Below are positions 1 to 9,188 of a stretch of DNA of 64,000 nucleotides, one piece after another. This DNA comes from Gillisella taibaishanensis. GTDB lineage: Bacteria; Pseudomonadota; Alphaproteobacteria; Rhizobiales; Rhizobiaceae. The DNA is taken from contig NZ_MKIN01000022.1 in the NCBI RefSeq assembly GCF_001938985.1, forward strand, positions 868,001 to 932,000. Direction: 5' to 3'. The notes below the pieces were generated by a model, which did no database searches, was not told the origin of the DNA, and was given only the letters and a program-made list of their open reading frames with translations. Every line of letters starts with the position of its first letter. Position 1 is the stretch's first letter. A program made the position numbers and the translations under genes.

Positions 1-969
1 AATGACTTCTCGGTGTTCGGCGGCCAGTCCGCCACGGCGCTTGTCGGTGCAGTCATCGGTCCTGCACTGATGGGGCTGACGCTCGGCCTCGTCGGCAACA
101 AGGCCTTTTCCGGTCAGGTGTCGCGCAATGAGGTCTGGAACCACACTGGCAACGTATTTTCACTCGCCTGCGTCTTCTACCTCACCACCCATTTCGGCCA
201 GAACGGCGTGGTCTGGTTGATGGTTGCGTCGGCCTTGGCGACCATTGTGGCCGTGCTTGCCATTCGTCCGCAGGAGATAGACCAGGATGTAGCGCGCGGC
301 CTCGGGTCAAAGGATCAGCCGGATCAAGGCGCCAGTCATGGCCATGCGGCGCCGTCGGGCTATTCCATGCTGGTGCACAATCGCGGCTTGATCGTACTGG
401 CGCTGATTCTGATGATCTTTCATTTCGGTAATGCACCGATCAGCCGACTGATCGCCCAGGACTTTTCGATCCAGCTCGACAGCCCGTTCAAAACCACGGC
501 GATCACCACAGGCGTATCGCAATTGGCAATGATTGCCGTGGCAACCGCCACGCCGTTCCTGATCGACCGCTTCGGCCTGCGCTCGGTGTTCTTCATCGCG
601 CTTCTGGCGCTCCCGGTACGCGGCATGATCGCCGGCAGCTTTTCGAGCTTTGCCGCCATCTATCCGGTGCAGATCCTCGACGGCATCGGCGCCGGCCTGA
701 TCGGCATTGCCACGCCCATTGCCGCCGAGCGCATCCTGTCAGGCTCCGGGCGCTTCAATGTCGGGCTGGGCGCGGTCATGACGGTACAGGGCATCGGCGC
801 CTCCTCCAGCAATGTCGTCGCGGGCTGGCTGACCCAGGAAGGCGGCTATTCGCTCGCCTATTTCGTGCACGGGGGCATTGCCGCGTTGGCGCTGCTGCTG
901 TTCGTTTTCAACAGAGAGAAAGTGGCGCCCGATCTGCCGGACCATGGGAAGAAGGTGGCGCCTGCATAA
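1..969 (+). CDS. MFS transporter, 5' truncated by window edge
   Basis: The frame is open to the first base (codons for N-D-F-S precede the GTG at 13), so the gene begins outside the window. The visible roughly 322 residues form at least eight hydrophobic segments with a charged cytoplasmic loop near residues 95-115 rich in D, Q, G and H. This resembles the central loop between the two six-helix halves of a major facilitator superfamily exporter. Short loop motifs such as FLIDRFGLR fit MFS. About a quarter of a normal 400-residue MFS protein is missing. The substrate cannot be told. It ends in TAA and is followed by a rhizobial repeat rather than another plus-strand gene. Confidence 0.75.
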   Translation, partial: NDFSVFGGQSATALVGAVIGPALMGLTLGLVGNKAFSGQVSRNEVWNHTGNVFSLACVFYLTTHFGQNGVVWLMVASALATIVAVLAIRPQEIDQDVARGLGSKDQPDQGASHGHAAPSGYSMLVHNRGLIVLALILMIFHFGNAPISRLIAQDFSIQLDSPFKTTAITTGVSQLAMIAVATATPFLIDRFGLRSVFFIALLALPVRGMIAGSFSSFAAIYPVQILDGIGAGLIGIATPIAAERILSGSGRFNVGLGAVMTVQGIGASSSNVVAGWLTQEGGYSLAYFVHGGIAALALLLFVFNREKVAPDLPDHGKKVAPA

Positions 970-972
970 TCG

Positions 973-1025
973 GACCGAAAAAGGGGAACCGGTTTTCGGA
1001 AATATCCGATGCGCAAACAAATAGT
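973..1025. repeat. Dispersed rhizobial palindromic repeat, copy 1
   Basis: Read on the minus strand this stretch contains GCGCATCGGAT, then CCGAAAACCGGTTCCC and a TTTTTCGG end, so the two ends can pair (CCGAAAA with TTTTCGG). The same string occurs at 25280-25325 and in decayed form at about 41865-41905. It lies just 3' of the MFS gene. It is a non-coding repeat of the kind scattered between genes in Rhizobiales; no function can be read from it. Confidence 0.6.
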
Positions 1026-1085
1026 TAGCGTATCGCGCCTACCTGATTCACAGTTCAAGACGCAAACATTCTCGTTCGTGGCCTA

Positions 1086-1278
1086 CCCCCTCTGTCCTGC
1101 CGGACATCTCCCCCTCACGGGGGGGGAGATCGATAAGGATCGGGCTTCTCACTCCACATCATCTCTTCGGCACGATCTTCGTTAAGGCCTGAAAATTCCT
1201 GAGGTTTCAGGAGAAACGAGCGGTCGCCTCCATCCGATCTCCCCCTTGAGGGGGAGATGCCTGGCAAGGCAGAGGGGG
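1086..1278. repeat. Mosaic palindromic repeat element, copy A (193 bp)
   Basis: The ends are near-perfect inverted repeats of about 31 bases: CCCCCTCTGTCCTGCCGGAC on the left answers CCCCCTCTGCCTTGCCAGGC read from the right end on the other strand. Each end carries a further small palindrome of the form ATCTCCCCCT..AGGGGGAGAT. The 110-base core is not coding. Copies with the same ends lie at 33744-33913 and 37532-37702, with a partial one at 46466-46526. The structure is that of a non-autonomous intergenic element (RIME or MITE-like). Confidence 0.7.
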
Positions 1279-1351
1279 ATAGACCACGGATAAAACGGTA
1301 GCATCGTGCACTGTGGGCCTGATTACAAAATCCGATAGCAGCTAAAAACGC

Positions 1352-1387
1352 AAAAGCGCCGCGCGTTATCAAACGCGCGGCGCTTTT
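1352..1387 (-). terminator. Strong hairpin, likely bidirectional terminator
   Basis: A perfect 16-base-pair stem (AAAAGCGCCGCGCGTT with its complement, loop ATCA) lies 20 bases past the stop of the minus-strand gene at 1408. On the minus strand it is followed by TTTTGCGTTTTT, a good rho-independent terminator tail. The A-rich other side gives a T run on the plus strand as well. Confidence 0.85.
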
Positions 1388-1407
1388 ATTTTGGTCATGT
1401 CCGGATA

Positions 1408-3606
1408 TCAGCCGCCGCTGCGGCCATTGCCGAGGGCTGCCCATTCCTTGATGACGCTGTCGAAGATCGGCTGGCCGACCGTGCCCTTGTCGAGGGTGAT
1501 CAGCGCCCGGCGACCGTTGCGATAGGTGACGGGAATGTCGATCCATTCGCGACCGCGCAGCAGGTCGACATTGCGAGCAACGACTTCGGCGAAATCGTTG
1601 AAGGCGATCATGAACGTATCGTCGGTGATCTTGGCCGGTACGGCGACGATCGGGTCGCCACGGTCCTGCTCGGATATCTTCATTGCCACGCGCTGAACGC
1701 TGTCGATGCCACCGCCTTCGAAATTCTGCGGCACGGAGAAGACGATTTCCATGAGATGGCTGGCCGGCAGCGAGCTGTCGGTATTGCGCTTGAAGGTGAT
1801 CAGCGCCGTCAGGCCCTTATCCGGAATGGTCAGCTTACCCTGGATTTCAGGTTCGGGCTTGCCGGTGTCGCCGGTCTCGCGCTTGGCCTCCCAGATCACA
1901 TAGCCCTGCGAGGTCGTTGGCGTCGTCTGGCCGAGGCGTTCCTCGTAGAGATAGGCCTTCTGGCCGTTCTCAGGCACGGTAAACGGTGCACCCTGCACTG
2001 GAGTCGTTGCAGCAGCCCCGGCAGGACCTGAGGCCGGCGCACCCGGATTGGCAGGCCCGTTCTGCTGCGCCACCGAGCGGCCTTCATTGCCGCTGGCAGG
2101 AGCACTCGAGGCGCCGCCATCCACTTCCGTGCCGTCAGGCATCAGCTTTTGCGTAAATTTCTGGCCACTGGCGCCTGCATCGCCAGCCGGGATCGACGCC
2201 GGTTTGCCGGCATCGGCGGTACTGGAAGCAGGCGTGCTGGACGATGAGGACGAGCCCATCATGCCATTGATCGATTGCTTGAGATCGGCAAGCGCGCCCG
2301 GCAGATTGTCGCGATGGGCATAGGCGAAATAGCCGCCGCCGCCCAAGAGAATGACGATCACACCGGTCAGCACATAAGGCAGTACGCTGCGGCGCTTCTT
2401 GCCGCGCATATTTGCCTTGCGCTCGGCCTTTGCCAAGACGGCGGCGATTTCTTCCGACGTGTTGGCGCGATTGGCTGATGCATCTCGCGCCGGCTTTTTG
2501 GCCGGCTTGGCGGCGGCAGGCGGCACGGTAGCGGCGAAATCGTCGAACCAGGCCGGATCTTCTCCGGCTTTGCCCTTGGCCGTCGTACCAGAGGCGGGCG
2601 CTGCTCCGGGTTGGCCAAAGCTTGCAGCCTGGTCAAAGCCGTTGGATTGGTCAAAGCCCGTGGACTGCCCGGGCACATCCCAATCGAGCAGATCCTTGGC
2701 CTCTTCCTGGCCGCGTGGCTCGGTTGCCTTGTTGTCGCGCACGAAAGCGTCGAAGGCACCAAGCGTCTCTGTCTCATCGAACACAGGCTGACGGGCCGGA
2801 GGGATCGGCGGTAGGCTTGCCGGCTCCGGACGCTTTTCCTCGGAGGCATGCCTGACACCGCTGTCGCGAGCGGCAGGGGTAGCCGCTGGAGCCGGTGCTG
2901 CGTACGGAACTGGCTCCAGATGGCTGTCGAGCCATTCGTCCATCGGCGGCTTCTGCGGCGTAATGGGTGCGGCAGGAGCAGGCTGAAACGGCGGCTGCGC
3001 AGGGCCATCTAAGGCCACATGCGGTCTGTATGGAGCCTCCGGTTCCGGCTGAGAAATCTGCACCGGCTCTTCCCATGGCGCAGGCTGGTAGGCAGGCGCA
3101 GGCTCATAAGCCGGTTCGGGCAGATGATCCGGCTCCGGTGCATGGGCGTGCTGATGATCGCGGTCGTCATGCCCGTGGTCGTGGTCGTGCCCATGGTCGT
3201 GATCGTGCTGCTCATGCTCCGACTGATGCGGTGCCTCGTAAGCAGGCTCCTCATGAGCAGGCTCGTGATGAACTGGCGCCTCGTAGACCGGTTCGGCGAC
3301 GGGTTCCGGCACGTGAACCGGCTCGGGCGCAGCCATGGGCTGCGCGACCGGCTCCGGTTCGGGCACATAGACCTCGTCCTCCACGTCAGGCAGGGCCTCG
3401 GCATATTCAGCCTCGACCTCGATGATGGCGGCCTCGAGCTTATCCAACTGGCGGCGCAGCATCTCTTCGGATGGCTTCGGCGTCATGTTGTCGAGCTGGC
3501 GCATGACGGCTCCGCGCGCCTTCTCATACACCTTCACGCGCATTTCCGGGGTATTGTTCGACAGGCCATCAACGGCACGTCGAATAACTGCTACGAAATC
3601 TGCCAT
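1408..3606 (-). CDS. Large disordered single-pass membrane protein with His-rich stretch
   Basis: 732 residues from the ATG at 3606, chosen because GAGAAAG lies at ribosome-binding distance; an in-frame TTG 36 bases upstream has no better signal. Residues 1-70 are predicted helical and charged. About 75-310 are Pro/Glu/Ala-rich, low complexity, with an HDHGHDHDHGHDD run that could bind metal. Near residues 410-430 is one hydrophobic segment (YVLTGVIVILLGGGGYFAYA) preceded by KKRR, giving a cytoplasmic N-terminus. A Ser/Ala/Gly-rich linker leads to a folded C-terminal domain of roughly 190 residues in the periplasm. I do not recognise a named family. It lies 59 bases downstream of purA on the same strand and may be co-transcribed. 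Confidence 0.8.
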   Translation of the reverse strand: MADFVAVIRRAVDGLSNNTPEMRVKVYEKARGAVMRQLDNMTPKPSEEMLRRQLDKLEAAIIEVEAEYAEALPDVEDEVYVPEPEPVAQPMAAPEPVHVPEPVAEPVYEAPVHHEPAHEEPAYEAPHQSEHEQHDHDHGHDHDHGHDDRDHQHAHAPEPDHLPEPAYEPAPAYQPAPWEEPVQISQPEPEAPYRPHVALDGPAQPPFQPAPAAPITPQKPPMDEWLDSHLEPVPYAAPAPAATPAARDSGVRHASEEKRPEPASLPPIPPARQPVFDETETLGAFDAFVRDNKATEPRGQEEAKDLLDWDVPGQSTGFDQSNGFDQAASFGQPGAAPASGTTAKGKAGEDPAWFDDFAATVPPAAAKPAKKPARDASANRANTSEEIAAVLAKAERKANMRGKKRRSVLPYVLTGVIVILLGGGGYFAYAHRDNLPGALADLKQSINGMMGSSSSSSTPASSTADAGKPASIPAGDAGASGQKFTQKLMPDGTEVDGGASSAPASGNEGRSVAQQNGPANPGAPASGPAGAAATTPVQGAPFTVPENGQKAYLYEERLGQTTPTTSQGYVIWEAKRETGDTGKPEPEIQGKLTIPDKGLTALITFKRNTDSSLPASHLMEIVFSVPQNFEGGGIDSVQRVAMKISEQDRGDPIVAVPAKITDDTFMIAFNDFAEVVARNVDLLRGREWIDIPVTYRNGRRALITLDKGTVGQPIFDSVIKEWAALGNGRSGG

Positions 3607-3665
3607 TCGTACTTTCTCGTGATCACCGGCGCCTGCCGACAAGACAAATTAAATCAACTGCAACC

Positions 3666-4961
3666 TTAGTCCTCAAATGGATCGGTCACAAGTATGGTGT
3701 CGTCCCGCTCGGGGCTGGTGGACAGCAGCGCCACGGGCGCACCGATCAGTTCTTCCACCTGGCGAACATACTTGATCGCCTGGGCGGGAAGATCGGCCCA
3801 TTTGCGGGCGCCGACGGTGGATTCCTTCCAGCCTTCGAGCGTAATGTAGATCGGCTCGACCCGTGCCTGGGCGCTCTGGCTGGCCGGCAGATAGTCGATT
3901 TCCTGACCGTCGAGCCTGTAGCCGACGCAGATCTTCAACTCTTCAAGGCCGTCGAGCACGTCGAGCTTGGTGAGCGCGATGCCTGTAATACCCGAAGTCT
4001 TGACCGTCTGGCGCACCAGCACGCTATCGAACCAACCGCAGCGGCGCGGACGGCCGGTGTTGACGCCGACCTCGCGGCCCACGGTGGAAAGATGCTTTCC
4101 AATCTCGTCGTTCAACTCGCAAGGGAAAGGTCCCTCGCCGACGCGGGTCGTATAGGCCTTGGTGATGCCGAGCACGTAGCCGATCGCGGTCGGCCCGAGG
4201 CCGGAACCCGCAGCAGCCTGGCCGGCAACAGTGTTGGACGAGGTGACGAAGGGATAAGTGCCGTGATCGTTGTCGAGCAGCGCGCCCTGGGCGCCCTCAA
4301 AAAGGATGCGGGCGCCAGCCTTGCGCTGATCGTCGAGCACACGCCAGACCTGGTCGACATAAGGCAGGATCGCAGCCGAAACCTCGGCCAGTTCCTTCTC
4401 GATCGACTCGACGGAAATTTCCGGAAGGTCGAGACCGCGACGCAGCGCGTTGTGATGGGTCAGCAACCGGTCGATCTTGGCCGGCAGCGTTTCGGGATCG
4501 GCGAGATCGATGACGCGGATGGCGCGCCGGCCGACCTTGTCTTCATAAGCCGGGCCGATACCGCGGCGGGTGGTGCCGATCTTGGTGCCGCTGTTGGAGG
4601 CAGCGTCTTCGCGGAAGCCGTCGAGGTCGCGGTGCAGCGACAGGATCAGCGGCGCGTTGTCGGCAATGCGCAGGATCTCTGGCGTAATCGTCACGCCCTG
4701 GGCGCGCAGTTTTTCAACTTCCTGTACGAAATGATGCGGGTCGACGACAACGCCGTTGCCGATGACGCTCAGCTTGCCGCGCACCAGGCCGGAGGGCAGC
4801 AGCGCCAGTTTGTAGCTGACGCCGTCGATGACCAAGGTATGGCCGGCATTGTGGCCGCCCTGGTAGCGCACGATCACATCGGCGCGCTCCGACAGCCAGT
4901 CTACGATCTTGCCCTTGCCTTCGTCACCCCACTGGGAGCCCACCACCACGACATTCGTCAT
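3666..4961 (-). CDS. purA: Adenylosuccinate synthetase
   Basis: 431 residues, the usual length. It joins IMP and aspartate using GTP, the first committed step to AMP, in the cytoplasm. The N-terminus [18 protein letters not shown] carries the GTP-binding loop GDEGKGK at residues 12-18, followed by the IMP/GTP site GGHNAGHT near residue 40. [19 protein letters not shown] and [10 protein letters not shown] are family signatures. The ATG at 4961 fits family starts and has AGGA upstream; the open frame continues 41 codons further 5' without family similarity. Divergent from the transporter at 5332. Confidence 0.98.
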   Translation of the reverse strand: MTNVVVVGSQWGDEGKGKIVDWLSERADVIVRYQGGHNAGHTLVIDGVSYKLALLPSGLVRGKLSVIGNGVVVDPHHFVQEVEKLRAQGVTITPEILRIADNAPLILSLHRDLDGFREDAASNSGTKIGTTRRGIGPAYEDKVGRRAIRVIDLADPETLPAKIDRLLTHHNALRRGLDLPEISVESIEKELAEVSAAILPYVDQVWRVLDDQRKAGARILFEGAQGALLDNDHGTYPFVTSSNTVAGQAAAGSGLGPTAIGYVLGITKAYTTRVGEGPFPCELNDEIGKHLSTVGREVGVNTGRPRRCGWFDSVLVRQTVKTSGITGIALTKLDVLDGLEELKICVGYRLDGQEIDYLPASQSAQARVEPIYITLEGWKESTVGARKWADLPAQAIKYVRQVEELIGAPVALLSTSPERDDTILVTDPFED

Positions 4962-5331
4962 TTCAAAATCCTGTCTATACGCCTGAAGCGTAACCTCGTC
5001 TCGGACAACGGCACACCGGCCGACACGCCGCAAAACCGTCACCTGTTCCCTATGCCTTGTGGCCGGCCGCACCGAACGAGACATGTCGTCCCGTCATCGG
5101 CTGGCCCGTTTGCGCCGGGCGATCTGATGCCCTGCGCGCCCCCAAACCCGCGCATCTATACTGTGTTGTTTTGCGGAAAGCGACCCGTTTCTATGACAGG
5201 ATCCAGCTTTTTGCATGGCAAAACCAACGACAACCGGGGCAAAATTTTCTTTCTTCCCCCGATTTCTCTGTGGCGATTTATCGGGTAGGCAGGCACCCAG
5301 CAAATCATGACGCGCAAGGGTTGAAAACCGA
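4962..5331. other. 370-base divergent intergenic region, purA / EamA transporter
   Basis: It must hold promoters for purA (minus) and the transporter (plus). I see no convincing paired -35/-10 boxes, riboswitch-like structure or repeat. The part from about 5200 to 5290 is richer in A and T than its surroundings. Confidence 0.4.
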
Positions 5332-6225
5332 ATGCAGATCAGAGCCTATGCTTACCTTGTCGCGACGACCCTTTTTTGGGGCGGCAATGCCGTCGCTGGC
5401 AAGCTGGCAGTCGGCCATATCAGTCCGATGATGCTCAATTTTGGGCGCTGGTCGCTGGCCTTCGTGCTGCTCCTGTCCATCTCCGCCGGGCAGATTCGCG
5501 CCGAATGGCCAATCGTTCGCCGCCATATTCCGCTGCTGCTCGGCCTTGGCGCCATCGGCTATACCGGCTTCAACGGCTTTCTCTACTCGGCGCTGCAATA
5601 TACCTCAGCTGTCAACGGCGCCATTGAACAGGGCGGCATCACGGTGCTGATCTTCGTTCTGAATTTCCTGATCTTCCGTATTCCGGCCTCTGCCACCCAG
5701 ATTGCCGGCTTCATGATCAGCTTTATCGGTGTGGCGCTCACCGCCGGTCATGGCGATCTGGTGGCGCTGCTATCGCTGAGGCTTAATCTGGGCGACGGAC
5801 TGATGCTGCTCGCAGTGCTCTGCTACGCGATCTTCACCATCGCTTTGCGCTGGAAGCCGGACCTGCATTGGAAGACCCTCATGGCGGCGCTGGCTTTCGG
5901 GGCGCTCATCGCCTCGCTGCCGCTGGTCGCCTGGGAAGAGGCAAGCGGCAAACTGATCCTGCCCGATGCAACCGGCTACGCACTGATCCTGTTTTGCGGG
6001 CTCCTGCCCTCGCTGGTGTCGCAGACGCTCTATATCGCCGGCGTCAACATGATCGGCGCCAACCGCGCCGGCCTGTTCATCAACCTTGTGCCTGTCTTCG
6101 GCACCATCCTGTCGGTGGTCGTGGTCGGCGAGCGCCTCGAAACCTTTCACATTGTGGCGCTGGTGCTCGTCATCGGCGGCATCGCGCTCGCCGAATGGGG
6201 CAAGCCAACCCTCAAGACCACCTGA
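5332..6225 (+). CDS. EamA/DMT-superfamily transporter
   Basis: 297 residues with ten hydrophobic segments arranged as two five-helix repeats, the standard drug/metabolite transporter layout, in the inner membrane. The start MQIRAYAYLVATTLFWGGNA has the typical first-helix signature (L-F-W-G-G-N), and the second repeat ends in the family pattern P-V-F-G-T-I-L-S-V-V-V-V-G-E-R. Such proteins usually export amino acids or small metabolites; the substrate cannot be assigned. It faces the phosphatase gene tail to tail with only 12 bases between them. Confidence 0.9.
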   Translation: MQIRAYAYLVATTLFWGGNAVAGKLAVGHISPMMLNFGRWSLAFVLLLSISAGQIRAEWPIVRRHIPLLLGLGAIGYTGFNGFLYSALQYTSAVNGAIEQGGITVLIFVLNFLIFRIPASATQIAGFMISFIGVALTAGHGDLVALLSLRLNLGDGLMLLAVLCYAIFTIALRWKPDLHWKTLMAALAFGALIASLPLVAWEEASGKLILPDATGYALILFCGLLPSLVSQTLYIAGVNMIGANRAGLFINLVPVFGTILSVVVVGERLETFHIVALVLVIGGIALAEWGKPTLKTT

Positions 6226-6237
6226 CCGGTCTAACTG

Positions 6238-7017
6238 TCAGACCAGTGCGGCCTGCCCGCCGGCAATCCGCACGACGCTGAGCCGACCGGAGACATAGGC
6301 AGCGGTATCGACGCCGATCCGGTTTTTGCCGAAGGTAACGGTGTCAGTCGGCGTATGACCGTGCACGACAGTGAATGGTAGTTCCGGGCCGCGGCCAAGG
6401 AATGGCTCGCGGATCCACATCAGGTTCTCGTCGGTCTGATTTTCCAGCGCAACGCCAGGCTTGATGCCCGCATGCACGAACAGGAACTGGCCGACCTTGA
6501 CCATAACAGGCAGCGACTTCAGCCAGACATAATGGTTTTCCGGAATGACGCGGGCGAGGATGTCCTGCAGACCAGCATAGCCACCGGCCTTATGCAGCGC
6601 ATGGTCAATGTCCACACCGTATGAATAAAGTGTCGCGGCCGCACCGAAATCCAGCCAGCGGCGGCCAGCCGAGGGATCGTCGAGAAACTGGCAGAAGGCC
6701 TCGTCATGATTGCCGCAAAGCGACACGCGCTCGAAACCGGGCGCAAGCGGCGCCATCAAATGCTCCACCACCCGGCGCGAGGACGGACCACGGTCGACGT
6801 AGTCACCGAGCATGACGATCAGCTTCGGGCCGTCGAAGGTGCTGGCATCCTGCAGGATGCGGCATTCCGCCTCCAGCAGTTCGGCATAGCAACCGTGCAC
6901 GTCGCCCACCGCATAAACTGCGGCGTAGGCGTCGGGTGCAATATCCAGACGGCTCCGCATGCCAACCAAACCGGCTTCCGATCCGACATCGAGAAATTTA
7001 CGCAACAACTTAATCAT
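6238..7017 (-). CDS. Calcineurin-like metallophosphoesterase (PPP-type phosphatase)
   Basis: 259 residues from the ATG at 7017 (GGGA upstream; a GTG 21 bases further 5' is possible). The three metal-binding motifs of the PPP/metallophosphoesterase fold are present in order: GDVHG at 38-42, GDYVDRG about 30 residues later, and GNHDE after that, with later VHAGIKPG and VVHGHTP histidines. This pattern is shared with bacterial Ser/Thr phosphatases and ApaH-like enzymes. It is expected to be cytoplasmic and Mn/Fe dependent. The substrate is not predictable. Confidence 0.9.
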   Translation of the reverse strand: MIKLLRKFLDVGSEAGLVGMRSRLDIAPDAYAAVYAVGDVHGCYAELLEAECRILQDASTFDGPKLIVMLGDYVDRGPSSRRVVEHLMAPLAPGFERVSLCGNHDEAFCQFLDDPSAGRRWLDFGAAATLYSYGVDIDHALHKAGGYAGLQDILARVIPENHYVWLKSLPVMVKVGQFLFVHAGIKPGVALENQTDENLMWIREPFLGRGPELPFTVVHGHTPTDTVTFGKNRIGVDTAAYVSGRLSVVRIAGGQAALV

Positions 7018-7220
7018 ATCGGTCCCAGCTTCCCGCACTCTTTTTACGCCTGTCGCTGCCGTATCTCAACCGCTTGGCCGGCCAATAATGATAATTACCA
7101 ATCATTAACGTTAACACGCTTTTGGATCGCGTCCTTTTCGGCATCGCGCCGCGCTGAAATCGGTGCTTTTCGAAGCCCGCAACTGGGCTTAAGTCTTTGA
7201 ACAGGCATTGAGGACACATC

Positions 7221-8021
7221 ATGACCAAGCCATTTTTCTGGAATGAACTGACCACCTACGATTTCAAAAATCTCTCGGCGGACACGACAATTGCCGTGCT
7301 GCCCATCGCCTCTACCGAGCAGCATGGACCGCATCTGCCTATTGCAACCGATGTTGCCATCGGCAACGGCATGCTGGCCGAGTTGAAAGTCCAGCGCCCT
7401 GATGATCTCGACTTTCTGGTGCTGCCCACTCAGGAGATCGGCAAGGCCAACGAGCATGTCTACGGCCCCGGCACGCTGTCGCTGCCCGCCGATCTGCTGA
7501 TTGCGGCCTGGACGGCAATAGGCGCCAAAGTGGCCGAAGCCGGACTTCGCAAACTGGTCATCGTCAACTCCCATGGCGGCAATGTCGACATCATGAGCAT
7601 TGTCGGGCGCGAATTGCGGGTGCGCCACCAGATGGCCGTCGTCTCTACCCAATGGAGCCGGTTCGGAACCCCGCCGGGGCTGATTTCCGACCATGAGAAC
7701 CGCTACGGCATCCATGGCGGCGAAGTGGAAACCGCGCTGATGCTGCATTTCCGTCCCGATCTGGTGCGGATGGACAAGGCAGAGAACTTCGTCTCCAGGG
7801 CGGAATGGATGAAAGAGCGCTCGGATCTCATCCAGCCCCTGCCGCCGCATGCGCTGGCTTGGATCGCTCATGATCTCAACCCCGCCGGCGTGGTCGGCGA
7901 CGCCTCCAAGGGCACGGCAGAAAAAGGCGAAGCGATCTGCCGCCATCAGGTTGCCGGCTTCATCCAGCTTCTGCGCGACCTCACGGATTATCCGCTGTCG
8001 GCACTCTATTCCCCGGCATAG
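7221..8021 (+). CDS. Creatininase-family amidohydrolase
   Basis: 266 residues, normal for the family, with GAGGAC as ribosome binding site. Metal-ligand motifs are visible: TEQHGPHLP (Glu33, His35), an Asp at about 44, and VNSHGGN with His118, followed by the late HGGEVETAL Glu. The family splits cyclic or linear amides and includes creatininase, FAPy deformylase (ArfB) and related enzymes, so the substrate is not proven. It sits opposite a LysR gene and next to an operon with a CodA-like amidohydrolase and an NMT1-type importer, suggesting a shared catabolic task. Its last 41 bases overlap the 3' end of the convergent LysR gene. Confidence 0.88.
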   Translation: MTKPFFWNELTTYDFKNLSADTTIAVLPIASTEQHGPHLPIATDVAIGNGMLAELKVQRPDDLDFLVLPTQEIGKANEHVYGPGTLSLPADLLIAAWTAIGAKVAEAGLRKLVIVNSHGGNVDIMSIVGRELRVRHQMAVVSTQWSRFGTPPGLISDHENRYGIHGGEVETALMLHFRPDLVRMDKAENFVSRAEWMKERSDLIQPLPPHALAWIAHDLNPAGVVGDASKGTAEKGEAICRHQVAGFIQLLRDLTDYPLSALYSPA

Positions 8022-8979
8022 CCCCGGCACCCAGCGTTACACTGGCAGGGGGGAGGTATCCCCTGCCCTGCAATTCCTCGACCAGGGCCTGGATTTCCTG
8101 CAGCAGATATTCGACGAACAGGCTGGTCGCCGCATCCAGCGGCGCCCGCGCGCGGGCAAACAGCTTCATCGGCTGATGACGGCTATGGGGCTCGGCAAGC
8201 GGGCGAAACACCAGATCGCCGCGCCGGCATTCGACGATGACATCGAGCGGGTTGAGCAGCGTCAGGGCCGTGCCGCATTTGACCAATTGCTTTAGCATGT
8301 CGGATGCATTGGTCTCCAGCAACGGCTCGACCGGCAGCGGCAGATTGGACAGCGCCAGATTGATGACATTGCGCAGGCTGGTGCCGGGCTCGGCCAAAAC
8401 CAGCTTTTCCTGAACGATATCGACGAGATCGACCGGCCCGGCCTCATGCGCCAGCGGATGATCCGGCGGCAGCACCGCCCCGACAGGAATGTCGAAATTG
8501 GCGATGGTGCGGATGCCAGGCGTCGCCGGAATGTTGAAGCCGATGCCGATATCCACTTCGCCTGTCAGCACGGGATTGAGCGTGTTCGAGCCGGCGTCAT
8601 TGCGCAAATGCACCTTGATGCGCGGATGCGCCGCCAAAAACCGCCCGATGATTTCAGGCAGCGGCCCCGAGGCCAGCCCCACCGTCGCGACAAGCGAAAC
8701 CTTGCCGACCTGCGGCATTTTCAGGCTGCGGATCCGCGCCTCCAGGCGTTCATACCCCTTCAGCACGTCCCTGATATGTTCGACGCAAAGCTCTCCCGCC
8801 GCCGTTAGCCGGAGACCACGCGGCAAGCGCTCGAAAATCGGCGTGCCAAGCTCTTCCTCAAGGGCAAGAATCTGCCGATTGACAGCCGAAGATGCAACGT
8901 TAAGTCTAGCAGCCGCTTTACGAATTGAACCGCAACGGGCAATCTCGTCGATATAGAGCAGCTTTCGGGAGTGAAGCAT
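7981..8979 (-). CDS. LysR-family transcriptional regulator
   Basis: 332 residues. The N-terminal winged helix-turn-helix is clear: residues 1-60 include GSIRKAAARLNVASSAVNRQ and the ALEEELGTPIFERLPRGL wing. A periplasmic-binding-like effector domain follows (about 95-300). It is divergent from the ABC transporter operon starting at 9189, the classical position for a LysR protein that controls its neighbour. The tail is about 25 residues longer than usual and overlaps the creatininase-like gene by 41 bases. Confidence 0.93.
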   Translation of the reverse strand: MLHSRKLLYIDEIARCGSIRKAAARLNVASSAVNRQILALEEELGTPIFERLPRGLRLTAAGELCVEHIRDVLKGYERLEARIRSLKMPQVGKVSLVATVGLASGPLPEIIGRFLAAHPRIKVHLRNDAGSNTLNPVLTGEVDIGIGFNIPATPGIRTIANFDIPVGAVLPPDHPLAHEAGPVDLVDIVQEKLVLAEPGTSLRNVINLALSNLPLPVEPLLETNASDMLKQLVKCGTALTLLNPLDVIVECRRGDLVFRPLAEPHSRHQPMKLFARARAPLDAATSLFVEYLLQEIQALVEELQGRGYLPPASVTLGAGAMPGNRVPTADNP

Positions 8980-9041
8980 GGCCTAATCCATAAGTTTATT
9001 TTTTAAGCAGATTGAACAACAAGCATACATCACTGCCAACC

Positions 9042-9058
9042 GATGCCAAAATAGCATC
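9042..9058. promoter_or_regulatory. Candidate LysR-type operator (ATGC-N7-GCAT)
   Basis: GATGC-CAAAATA-GCATC is a perfect 5-base inverted repeat with T-N11-A spacing, in the 209-base gap between the divergent LysR gene and its presumed target operon. A further GATGC half-site follows at about 9075. T-N11-A dyads are the general LysR binding pattern; the assignment rests on position and symmetry only. Confidence 0.45.
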
Positions 9059-9188
9059 AAGCCGGACGAATTTTGATGCTTTTCAAGCCGCAAGGCAACC
9101 GCTCATATGCGAAAGATGCGAGCGGACCAGGGCGGCGGACAGGGTATCGGAAGACGGAAGCGATCCGAGGGATCAGGGGAAATCAACA

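Noticed and set aside
3019..3669. Arg/Leu/Val-rich plus-strand frame opposite the disordered protein gene
   Set aside because: It mirrors the Pro/Glu/His-rich low-complexity stretch of the minus-strand gene and has no independent support.
4092..5288. Long open frame opposite purA
   Set aside because: It lies on the strand opposite a gene with clear family motifs, its translation has no domain or signal, and GC-rich genomes produce such antisense frames by codon bias.
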